NCBI GenBank assembly: GCA_019828595.1
Contig: JAHQRK010000003.1
Coordinates: 496,001-560,000 of the forward strand
From: Aphanomyces cochlioides
Lineage: Eukaryota; Oomycota; Saprolegniomycetes; Saprolegniales; Verrucalvaceae
Length of the DNA stretch: 64,000 nt
Direction of reading: 5' to 3'
Shown here: piece by piece, positions 22,359 through 31,440 of the stretch
How the letters are laid out: each line of letters opens with the position of its first letter
Numbering within the stretch: position 1 is the first letter of the stretch
Program-made: the position numbers and the translations under genes
Notes under the pieces: generated by a model
What the model was told of the DNA's origin: nothing
Seen by the model: only the letters and a program-made list of their open reading frames with translations
Databases searched by the model: none

Positions 22359-22566
22359 GCGAAAGAACAAAATGAGATCATTAGAAACTGTACTTTTTTC
22401 TGATTGGCCAAAAATAGAAACTGGATTCAGAATTAACCAATCAGAGGAAAGTACAGAAGATTTCGGTGCTCACTTTCGCGCATTTTTCAAAAAGTTGGCG
22501 ACAAGACCAGTGGAAAGGCGCAAGATGCGCGCACGACAGAAAGGACGAAGCAAGAAACAGCATAGA
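22359..22566. promoter_or_regulatory. Intergenic spacer with facing CCAAT boxes
   Basis: TGATTGGCC near 22400 and AACCAATCAG near 22428 are CCAAT boxes in opposite orientations about 20 bp apart, upstream of the minus-strand ankyrin gene. The remainder carries no open frame of interest. Confidence 0.4.
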
Positions 22567-23712
22567 TTATACGGTGGAAGGCCCAGACCAATGGATCATT
22601 TGACTCAAAGGGGTCGGAGTAAATCGACTCGCGCGGTGAAACTTGATGGCATAGAAGGCATTTTCGAGGGCGGACACAACACGGGCCATTGCATACGCAC
22701 CTGCGCCGACGTTGTACACGCCACGCTCGTCTGGATTAATTGGATCGTCTAGAACAAGCCGACACTTGCCTCCGCTTTTCAGCTCATACTCGACAGATTC
22801 CAAATGACCGAGTGGATTGACAAGCCACGTGATTCCTGTTCTCTTGTGGTCGTACAAAGTGCCGTAGTATTCGAGGAGCCCAAGCAAAAGTTTGCCAACG
22901 TCGTCGTCATTCTCTGAAGCACGGCCAGGTTGCAGCATATAGTGGAGGCAGAGAAGAACCAGCGCGTACGAGCTTAGGCCACCTGTGAAGGCGCTATTGA
23001 GACCCTTCTCTCGAAGAAATGTCTTTAGCACAATGGCAAGTGGACGCATTGCAGGCATCGAGAGCACAGCTGTGCGCAGGATCTCGGTTGCAGCGAGCCC
23101 ATGCTGTGTATCTGCCGTTTCCACTGCGATGTCCATGCGACGATGGCAAGCCTTCAAGATAACTTTGATCACGGTGACCTTGGTGCCGACGATCGACGCA
23201 TGTTCTACCCACGACTCCGCCTTGACGATATCGAGAATGGTGTCCAGCGGCGCGCCAAGCTTATCAACAGCGGGAATACCTTGAATCACAACGTCTACGT
23301 CGCTGGTTGGCAACCACAAGCCACTTGCAAACGATCCAAAACAGGTTGCCCGAGCAGTCGGCCATTGCTTCTCGATGCAAGTATTGAGTCGTGCAATGCT
23401 GTCTTGTACTGATTCTTGTGCGATTTCAATCTCACCATTCATGTAGGACACAAAAGCTTTGATTTCAGTCGTGAGGCGTGAATGAAGCGGGATGTCAGTA
23501 TCACGGACGAGCGAAATGTCGGCTGGGTCATCGAGCCAGACAGGTGTAGGTGCCTTTTTCCTCTTGAAATGACCGGGATGCATGGAGGAACCATCGTCCA
23601 TCAAACTGTGGCTCACTATCTTGGACTGATTCAAGCTCTTCGTCATCTTATGCACAGGGCTGCATGACGAGACTGCCTCTTCGTCGACATACCGCGGGTA
23701 GACCGTTCGCAT
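22567..23712 (-). CDS. Non-canonical poly(A) polymerase, TRF4/PAPD5 type
   Basis: A single exon of 381 residues. The nucleotidyltransferase signature FGSFASGLWLPTSDVDVVI carries the G-S and both catalytic aspartates; the third aspartate is in CHRRMDIAVE. RPLAIVLKTFLREKGLNSAF and GGLSSYALVLLCLHYM belong to the central domain, and LLLGLLEYYGTLYD with VEDP-like VLDDPINPDERGVYNVG to the PAP-associated region. This set defines the TRF4/TENT4 branch, which adds short tails to nuclear RNAs for exosome decay or processing (TRAMP). No RNA-binding module is fused. The N-terminal 60 residues are disordered. Confidence 0.9.
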   Translation of the reverse strand: MRTVYPRYVDEEAVSSCSPVHKMTKSLNQSKIVSHSLMDDGSSMHPGHFKRKKAPTPVWLDDPADISLVRDTDIPLHSRLTTEIKAFVSYMNGEIEIAQESVQDSIARLNTCIEKQWPTARATCFGSFASGLWLPTSDVDVVIQGIPAVDKLGAPLDTILDIVKAESWVEHASIVGTKVTVIKVILKACHRRMDIAVETADTQHGLAATEILRTAVLSMPAMRPLAIVLKTFLREKGLNSAFTGGLSSYALVLLCLHYMLQPGRASENDDDVGKLLLGLLEYYGTLYDHKRTGITWLVNPLGHLESVEYELKSGGKCRLVLDDPINPDERGVYNVGAGAYAMARVVSALENAFYAIKFHRASRFTPTPLSQMIHWSGPSTV

Positions 23713-23845
23713 TCGAGGTCGACTCGTAAAGATGGCAAGTGCGATCTGCCAATCATGTCTCGACTCTTCCTGGGTAACAATTCCCGAATCTATTTTAATT
23801 CATACAAATTTTAGGCTAGTTGCCTGACTTTTTATCCTCGATTTG

Positions 23846-24749
23846 TCAGACAAAAAAGTTTGTGGTTGAGTTGAAATGTGGGCTTTTAGCTCGCGCATAT
23901 CTTGACGCATGGCCGTGATCTGCCTTTCCAGTTGCCCTGTGGACTAGCTCTGGGGATGCATTATCTGCAACACATAGCTCTTCACGAGATCTCTCCACTT
24001 GTGCATCAAATGCACATGCGATCGATTGCTTCGTCGCACCAACCAATGCACTCTGAACGCGGTCAACTTTGATCATCTTGTCCAAGGTGCGAAGAACGAT
24101 CTCTTTCAGATCAAGAAAACAAGTTTCCACGCTGATTTTCGAAGGGTGGTTTGAAGCAGTTGCAAGTGCGAAATGGTCGCCAATCTCTAGCCCCCGTCAC
24201 TCCAGAGCATACATACGCCTCCCGTGTTCGCCTCCTCACGCAGTCCAACTCCCATGGTTTACTACAATGTCCTGGGTTGCTTCAACTTACGCTGTCTGAG
24301 TTGAGTCAAGTGATTCATCGTATCGCGACGCAAGAACTCCATTCCGACAAGCCACTCCTTGGAGCTTTCCTCAAGAGAGCGGAGAATTTCATCATCTTCT
24401 TCTGTTTTGGCAAAGTCGGCCTTGTTTCTCGTCTCGTGGAAAGCTGGGTTGATGACCGAGCCCAATTTCATTGTTGAATGTTTTCGTGTCGACACTTCCA
24501 TACGAAGAATACATTGCGCGTAGGACGCAATAGCTTCAGTCTTGGCGCGTTCCAGGCCTTGGCCAAGGGTTGTGTTCATCATGGCAATCAGGAGATCCAA
24601 GAGCAAGACCACGACAACTGCGGCGTGAACCATCGTCAACACTGTGCGATACGTGTCAAGGACCTCAGACTCGCTTGCTTTACCTTGGAAATGTAAACTG
24701 CTGCCAAACATGACAAAGTACACTTCAGTGAAGATGGTTCAGAAGGTTT
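23846..24749 (-). pseudogene. 3' half of a disrupted ankyrin-TRP channel gene
   Basis: Read on minus, this segment carries the pore and S6 region (VYFVMFGSSL, VVVVLLLDLLIAMMNTTLG), the cytoplasmic helix QGLERAKTEAIASYAQ and the C-terminal block LKEIVLRTLDKMIKVDRV, matching the intact paralogue at 41828-45365. The codon for the pore-helix tryptophan of the paralogue (TFWSVFT) is TGA here, giving TF-stop-TIFT just beside the insertion junction. The gene continues on the far side of the LINE insertions at 35221-37788. With the internal stop, frameshifts and a 10.5-kb insertion it cannot make a full channel. Confidence 0.85.
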
Positions 24750-24766
24750 TATTGTCACTGCTTTGG
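24750..24766. repeat. Target-site duplication, left outer copy
   Basis: TATTGTCACTGCTTTGG (17 bp) is channel-gene sequence (codons for QSSDN on minus) duplicated around the LINE block. An identical copy sits at the right border, 35221-35237. Two more copies lie inside, at 24801-24817 (17/17) and 34049-34063 (15 bp). Confidence 0.9.
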
Positions 24767-24800
24767 TTAACTGAGTATATTTTAAGCGGTTAACTGAGTA

Positions 24801-24817
24801 TATTGTCACTGCTTTGG
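24801..24817. repeat. Internal copy of the target-site sequence
   Basis: The 17-bp target sequence occurs again here, 51 bp inside the left border. The 34 bp between this copy and the outer one consist only of element-tail repeats (TTAACTGAGTATATT twice, plus a short spacer). It could mark a third, extremely truncated insertion or a slippage/template switch during target-primed reverse transcription. Confidence 0.8.
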
Positions 24818-25978
24818 TTAACTGAGTATATTAAAGAATTAATATGGCCCAAAAGGGCCGCAAACTAGACTTTCGATTTTGGCTTCATAGGTCGCATAAT
24901 AAATATGTGTTGCGAAATGTGACCTTGGAAGGTTCTTGTGGAAAATCGTCCAGTGTTGCTTAACCGAAATAGACTTGGGGTGTGGGGTAATTTGGAGGAA
25001 CCATGGCAGAAAGAAAATGTTGCATGGCGATTCAGGCTGTGAAAAAATTCAACAGTATAGAGAAGAGCCATACAAGCAACTTTCTTTTCATGACCATCTT
25101 GATCCGAGTTGGTGGTGGCGAGGTACGAGGCAATTTCGGGTTGACTGTGGAGGACTTGAAAATTTGTATACAAAAGTCTTGATAAAAATTCCAAGTGGAG
25201 GTACGCAGTGAAAAAGGCCAAGTAAATAAAAGCTTGAGTTGGGGTCGATCCATGAATAAATAAATCGACAGGAGAGGAAGGCCAAAAATTGACAAAAGGG
25301 TCGAAACAGAGTAAAATCAGGCCCAAGGAAAATAAATTGGCAAGAGGTAGGAGCCCAAAAAATCCAAAAAGGTCGTGGCCAATTTAATTCGACCTCAGGA
25401 GGCCGAATTAAATCGCTGGATCCATGGGAAAAGCTGGGTTTGAGAGAAAAGACCATCCAAAATAAAATGTTCTTGGACGATTTGACCAGCCAAAAAAATC
25501 AACGAGGTCGGTCGTTCCATGACAAGCAAAGTTGATTTCAGGAGCGTCTTCATCGGAGTTGATGGTGGCGAGATAGAGGGAAAATCCCTTGTGGGTTGGG
25601 CTTTTGGGGTAAACCTCCCAAAAATAATAAAAAAGGGTAAAATATTTGGGAGGAGCCATTTTGACATGCGCCATGCGCGGATAGGTCTCGAGCGCGAGCA
25701 TCGTCGGAGCTGGATTTCGAACGGCGCCGCGGTGCATGGAGCCACTTGGCAGAATCGTAGCGACGATACGTACGAAGGATAGCGCACCATTAGAATCGCC
25801 ATAGGTAGTGTGTAGCGGGAGAGCGCTAGCCAAAACCAGTGGTTTTTCCAATCGGGCGTCTCGGCGGCCAAATTTGAAGGAGTCATAACTTCCGAACGGC
25901 TATGAGATAGATAGCCATACTTGGTGTCCTCCATCAATGGAGGCTAGCGGTGGATGCACCATATTAATCGGTGCATAT
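24818..25978 (-). repeat. 1.16-kb direct repeat, copy inside the full-length element's 3' end
   Basis: Bases 24818-25978 match 34064-35223 except for one G insertion (GGGG against GGG, near 24977) and one A/T substitution (GGGAGGAGCC against GGGAGGTGCC, near 25658). Two differences in about 1,160 bp means a very recent common source. The block carries several chance open frames without domain features; it is read as 3' untranslated sequence of the LINE. Confidence 0.92.
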
Positions 25979-27255
25979 AGAGTCGTGTAGCTGAAATGAG
26001 CTACGATGGTCGTTTTGGAGCCTTATCGGCTCAAAATGGTTTGGAATCGGAAGTTGGGTTCCTGTGCTGCTATCATGGTGCTTGATAGCTCAAATCCATC
26101 GCGAGGACATTCTCGAGCCTCTCCAACTCTAAGTTGGGCGATCGGAGTTGATTTGCGTTCAGGAGCCATTCCGATGAGTTTTAGCCATTTCACCAAAAGT
26201 TGTCGGGGCGACGGCAAGTAGGTTCCAGGGCTTCAATCATCGCTCTTGATGGCTTAAAACACTCGTCTAGCCATGATAGGATGGAAAAGAGTCATAGCCG
26301 GTCGATAGGAAATGATTTGCGACCTGTAGCCGACTTAAGGTTTTGTAGCCGGTGGATAGGGGCGGTTGACATTTTGGATTGAGGATTGCGAGCAAACCAG
26401 GATGTTTCAGGGCGTTCTAACGCTTTGGCTAGTCGTAATAAGTGGTGGAGCCACCCACTAGACCCCTAGATGTCACTCGGTGACCGTAGGGAAAGCGTTC
26501 GAGTTGTCCTGGTGTTTCACCGGTTTGGGTGACAGTCCAAAATGGGTTCGTGGTTTTGAACCATAGATCTGCAATATGTGCTAGTTGGTGTCGGCATAGA
26601 GCTCGATTCAACTGAGATAACAAGCCACTAAACGTAGAAATCCACGCAGTAGGTCGAGAGAAATTTCACTTTTGGTGACGGGTTGAAACCGGTTCAAAAT
26701 GGGTGTCACCGGGTCGAATTTCCTTTCGAATTTTGTTTCGCGAGTTTGGCGAGGTTTGAGCACTCGCAAACTGGCACATCTTGAGGAGGAGACATGGGAG
26801 AATCTTTTAGGCACCGTGGCGCAATTTTCCCGAACAAAAAGTGTGCACTCGATTTTGAGATTTCGCCCCCAGGGGGAGACGTCGCAACAATTTTCAAAGT
26901 GTTGTTGTGAGAGAACCACTGCACTTTTTTGCAATCTAACGCTTGCGTTTGTCTGCTTGGGATGTCTAGCAACCCTGAAGACCATTAGAATGTCTGAAAT
27001 GATCGTCAGAGCAATGCCAGAGTTGTCGATAGTTTTGCCATTTTGGGTGAACGGATAAAGTCAAGTCGATTTTGTGAACGACTCGGCATGAGATAAAGTT
27101 ACTTGGTGTGTCCATAGAGCTCTGTTAGCTGGGGCTAACGAGCCATCAAACGCATGAAAAGGCCAAGTGGGTCGCGAGAAAATCCACTTTGAGTTTTCCC
27201 ATTGGTTTGGGTGACTTAGGTGAATTTCTTCAAAGGTTGCAATATAACATGCCTT

Positions 27256-30200
27256 TTAAGGTTCCAAGGTCTCGTTTTGAGATTGTGGTAAGATTTGGAC
27301 AGAGAACCACTCATTCTGGTGCAAACTATGAAGCACCGATGTCAAGGAAGCCTTCGTGGAGTCGTCCAAGGAGGCTCGATTGACTTGGTACAGATGCCGC
27401 TTTATAATGTGTCCTGCTAAGCTGGATATCGTCATAGGTGTTTTGTTAGGTAAATCTGGACGGTAAATCCGGTCGCACCGAGTTTTCCATATTGTATACC
27501 AAATACAAGATAAAAAAATTGGCCACAGCAAATTAAATCCAGCTTGGAGGTCTTTGTCTTGGAGTGCTATAGGAGAGAAGAATATTTTTTCCATGGTAGT
27601 TGGCCAAGTAAAGTTAAGGGATCTGGCCATGGATTTAAATGGACTCCAACATGCTCGAGTATATGGACAGTCCAAGGTGAAATGTTTATACGTCTCCACT
27701 TCATGACAGAAAATACAAGTGTTCGGGATATCGTCCGAGTACTTGAATTTGTATCGGAGAGGTAAGGCTCGTATAAGCAGTCGATATATGAAAGCACTAT
27801 ACGTTGGCAGAATAAATTTGGGCTGCCTGTAGAATGCGACCACTTTAATATTTTCCTTGTGGGCATAAAAATCCGAGGGTACCAATAAATGCGCTGTGGG
27901 TAAAACCTCCTGAGCTGATTTGGATTTAAATTCATGAGTTAAATCATCCAAGGTGGCATCAATAAAGGGTAAAAAGCCATCTTTAAAATTTCCAGCCCAA
28001 GTAATTTCGGTAGCCGTTTGCCGATAAGGTGTAGGCTGACGAAAATTAATTTCTGTGTCCTCGGGTGGAGATGGAAGGATAGACTTAAGTCTTCCGTGTA
28101 GAGCATACCACCATTTATGATCGGGAGTGGCTAAATGGCGTCTTGAGCATTGAGATTTAATCCAATCTAACAGGATTTTCCGATCCATAAGATTGCCATT
28201 TTCATCGAGTAGGTGGCGAACATGGGTAAAATTTAATTTTGCCAGTGATACAGCATAATCATAAGTCTTTGGATAGCAGTGTTCAAAGACAGTTTTCTCC
28301 AAGGGTAAGAATTGATTGTGCCAAAGTGGAAAATTTCCATCGACTTGAACTGTGGGAAATTTAAGTGGGGTTGGAGATAAGGATAACCATAGTCGAGTAA
28401 ATGCTGACCAGAGAGGTGGAACCTTATCTTGGTGGGATATGGCTTTGTACATACTAGAGTGTGGACTCATGAAAAGGAGATCATAAAAATTTCCCCATGG
28501 ACTGAAGGCTCTGGAGAGTAAATATTCTCCAATGGATAGCCATGCTGGCAATTTCGTTTGACCATACGAGTTGTGAGGTGGTGCTAGGAGTAGCTTGAAG
28601 CATTTAAAGGTCATGACCCGGTGTAGTTTTGACCACCAGTGGGTAGACGATTTAAATCCGAGACCACCTTGTGCTTTTGGAAGGAAAATAATGTCCGAGT
28701 TGAATTGATGCAAATAACGTTGAGTCGAATATGGATCAATTGTATCGCCGTGAATAAATTGCTTGGCGACCTTGTCGAATAGTTTGGCATATTCTTTGTC
28801 GATCGGAATAAATTGGAGTTGATACCAGAGCACAGGAAAACAAATTGACCTTAGGATTGTCACTTTTCCGGGTAGGGTTCGTGCTCGATAAGACCATAGT
28901 TGTGTTCTTGAGACCAATTTCTCCAATAGCGAATTTAAACGTGTTGTGGCTGTGATGTTGGGAGAAATTAAAAGGCCCAACGATTTAGCAGGTTTGTCAT
29001 CAGTAATAGCCAAAGGTGCCAGGTCTGGAGGTAAATTGGCATGGGTTAATAATTCTGTCTTGGAGAGATTTAACTTGAAACCAGAGATATCACAGAATTT
29101 TTTGACGATGTCGAGTTGGAGTTGCAACGTCGATGTATTTTTGGAGTACAATTGGGAGTCGTCTGCATAATAGCTCCCGGTGTGAGTGTGATGACCAATT
29201 CGTATGCCCAAATCTTTTGTCTTGCGTATGGCTAAACACATAGGTTCTAGCGCCAAGACAAATAAAAGAGGTGATAATGGGTCGCCTTGTAAAACACCAC
29301 GTTGGATCTTAAATGGGTTGGATAAATGTCCATTGACAATAATTCGTCCACGACGATTTGAATAAAGCACTTTGACCATGTTGAGAAAGGACGGTGGAAA
29401 ATTAAATTCCTTCAGGGTTGCCAATAAATAGGAATGGTTGACCCTATCAAAGGCTTTTTCAAAGTCCAAGAGGGCCACAATAGACTCGGAGGAATAAAAC
29501 TTCATAAAGTGATTCAGGTCTTCCAAGCGCAGTAAATTGGTTTGGATTGATCGACCACGAATAAAACCTGTTTGATCCGGGTGGACTATCGACTGAATGA
29601 TTCTCTGCATTCGTTCTGCAAGGACCATTGTGAGGATTTTCACGTCGATATTGACCAAGCTGATGGGACGGTAATTTTTTGGGAGTAGTTTGTCGTCCTT
29701 TTTGTACAGCAGTACAATTAAACTTGTCAATTGGGAGGGTGCCAAGTTGGAGTGAGAGTTGATTTGGTAATAGTATAGCATTTCCAAAGCCAGGGACCAT
29801 TCATGGGGAAACATTTTCAAAATTTCGTAGGGCAGTGAATTTGGCCCAGGAGTTGAATTCCGTTTGGAGTGTTTAATGGCAAAATAAAATTCGTTTGCCG
29901 TGAGAGGAGCCCCAATAAATCTCTTGTCGTCGATATTGAGTCGGCGAGATATCAGAGTTTTTAAATACTTGGCCATTCTTTCCTTGTCAACTGCCTCATG
30001 GTCGCCATACAGGTCAGAATAAAACTCGTGGAGTGTCGAGGAAATTGATTGTTGATCAGAAGCAATATTTCCATTGGACATTTTGAGTGCCTTGAAGGGA
30101 GATTTTTGTAAAGGGATTGTGCGAGGTGGCTTCAGGTGAAATTTGGTACACCTTTCCGCTTTCTCGAGATGAGTTTGCATAGCAGTATCTTCCCGTAGGA

Positions 30201-31341
30201 CTTTTTTCCTGTCATGATATTCATGTATGGCAGCTTGAATTGTTTTGATACGTGCCATCAAGGACGCACATGGGGCGTTTTGGTAATCCCGAATCAATAA
30301 AGCCAAATCCATAGATAATTTCTTGAGAGGCCTTTGTTGATTTTCGACCAACTCGTCGTGTAGGTATTTTAATTGATTTCGCATGTTGGTGATCATGGTG
30401 TCGAAATGTAGACCAACATTTGAGTTTAATTGGGTCTTGGTAAGGAAGGTTTCAAGTTGACGAGAGATAATTAATTTGGCCTTGTCATTGTTGAGAACCC
30501 ATTGTGGTGTTTTCCATGGACCAGGTCCCATTGATACTGATGGACGTTTGGTCAATAATTTGCAGGGAGTGTGGTCAGCATGAGGAATTGGTTCCAGGTG
30601 ACGAAATTTCAGATGACGTAGGGATGCCATAGCAGACGAGATGAAAATATAGTCAAGCCGATTGACAAATTTTGGACTTGTGAAAGCACGTTTCAGTGGA
30701 TTTTGTTGACGGAAAATGTCAACGAGGTGTAAATCTTGTAGCCATAGGTTGAGTTCATATGAGCCATGGGTCGCATGAGTCGAAGGACGGCATGAATCTA
30801 ATGTTGGGGAGAAAATAACGTTAAAGTCGCCACCAACAATATGAAAAGCTTCGGGTGGAAAATCGCGAGGCAGATCATTAAAAAAATCCACACGGTCATG
30901 ATAGTCGTACGGAGCATAGATGTTGTGAATAAAAACCGGGATATTGTCCAGAGTGGCCGATATAAGTAAATAACGACCACGGAGGAGAGGTTTGTCCCAA
31001 GAGTGGTTTAAATTGGTGCAATTGTCCAGAGGGCAGTCAGGATGAATAAATGTAGCAAGGCCTCCAGTAGGATGAGAGGTATGGCTGATGGAATAAATTG
31101 GCTCCTCGTAGAAGAAAGTGCCTTGTTGGTTGGTATGTTTTTTCCAGTAGAAATTGATTTTGCCATGGTCGCTGGGGTAAGGCAGTCGAGTTTCTTGGAT
31201 AAGTGAGATAGAGTTTTTGAGGAGAAAGTTCTTGAGAAGGTGGTGGAAAGAGTTGGAGAGACCATTTGTGTTGAGAGAAAACAAGCTAATATCCCAGTCG
31301 ATAATGGCTTGTGGTAGCGCGTTAATTGTGGTCACGGTCAT
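27256..31341 (-). CDS. LINE ORF2: endonuclease and reverse transcriptase
   Basis: 1,361 residues without interruption. Residues ~17-262 are an apurinic-type endonuclease/exonuclease/phosphatase domain (SLNTNGL, IQETRL, GGDFNVI, HADHTPC). Residues ~500-760 are the reverse transcriptase, with NYRPISLVN, QTGFIRGRS, ALLDFEKAFDRVNH, GVLQGDPLSPLLF and the catalytic box YYADDSQLY. Near 1208-1235 a zf-RVT knuckle CIFCHEVETYKHFTLDCP completes the L1-clade layout. The protein nicks the target and copies the element RNA in place. It starts 99 bp after the ORF1 stop, so it must be translated by reinitiation or from an internal start. No RNase H domain is evident. Confidence 0.95.
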   Translation of the reverse strand: MTVTTINALPQAIIDWDISLFSLNTNGLSNSFHHLLKNFLLKNSISLIQETRLPYPSDHGKINFYWKKHTNQQGTFFYEEPIYSISHTSHPTGGLATFIHPDCPLDNCTNLNHSWDKPLLRGRYLLISATLDNIPVFIHNIYAPYDYHDRVDFFNDLPRDFPPEAFHIVGGDFNVIFSPTLDSCRPSTHATHGSYELNLWLQDLHLVDIFRQQNPLKRAFTSPKFVNRLDYIFISSAMASLRHLKFRHLEPIPHADHTPCKLLTKRPSVSMGPGPWKTPQWVLNNDKAKLIISRQLETFLTKTQLNSNVGLHFDTMITNMRNQLKYLHDELVENQQRPLKKLSMDLALLIRDYQNAPCASLMARIKTIQAAIHEYHDRKKVLREDTAMQTHLEKAERCTKFHLKPPRTIPLQKSPFKALKMSNGNIASDQQSISSTLHEFYSDLYGDHEAVDKERMAKYLKTLISRRLNIDDKRFIGAPLTANEFYFAIKHSKRNSTPGPNSLPYEILKMFPHEWSLALEMLYYYQINSHSNLAPSQLTSLIVLLYKKDDKLLPKNYRPISLVNIDVKILTMVLAERMQRIIQSIVHPDQTGFIRGRSIQTNLLRLEDLNHFMKFYSSESIVALLDFEKAFDRVNHSYLLATLKEFNFPPSFLNMVKVLYSNRRGRIIVNGHLSNPFKIQRGVLQGDPLSPLLFVLALEPMCLAIRKTKDLGIRIGHHTHTGSYYADDSQLYSKNTSTLQLQLDIVKKFCDISGFKLNLSKTELLTHANLPPDLAPLAITDDKPAKSLGLLISPNITATTRLNSLLEKLVSRTQLWSYRARTLPGKVTILRSICFPVLWYQLQFIPIDKEYAKLFDKVAKQFIHGDTIDPYSTQRYLHQFNSDIIFLPKAQGGLGFKSSTHWWSKLHRVMTFKCFKLLLAPPHNSYGQTKLPAWLSIGEYLLSRAFSPWGNFYDLLFMSPHSSMYKAISHQDKVPPLWSAFTRLWLSLSPTPLKFPTVQVDGNFPLWHNQFLPLEKTVFEHCYPKTYDYAVSLAKLNFTHVRHLLDENGNLMDRKILLDWIKSQCSRRHLATPDHKWWYALHGRLKSILPSPPEDTEINFRQPTPYRQTATEITWAGNFKDGFLPFIDATLDDLTHEFKSKSAQEVLPTAHLLVPSDFYAHKENIKVVAFYRQPKFILPTYSAFIYRLLIRALPLRYKFKYSDDIPNTCIFCHEVETYKHFTLDCPYTRACWSPFKSMARSLNFTWPTTMEKIFFSPIALQDKDLQAGFNLLWPIFLSCIWYTIWKTRCDRIYRPDLPNKTPMTISSLAGHIIKRHLYQVNRASLDDSTKASLTSVLHSLHQNEWFSVQILPQSQNETLEP

Positions 31342-31440
31342 GATTAATATTTGGGTTTTGATTTTTTGACTTCAAGTCGTTGTGTTGGTTTGGGTCGGGT
31401 GTGGTGATTGTGGTTTTAATTGATTTTGTGTGTTGGCGAG

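Noticed and set aside
25395..25937. 180-residue minus frame (and its twin at 34640-35182) inside the 1.16-kb repeat
   Set aside because: Its composition is irregular, overlapping frames are equally open, and there are no domain features; it lies in the LINE 3' untranslated region.
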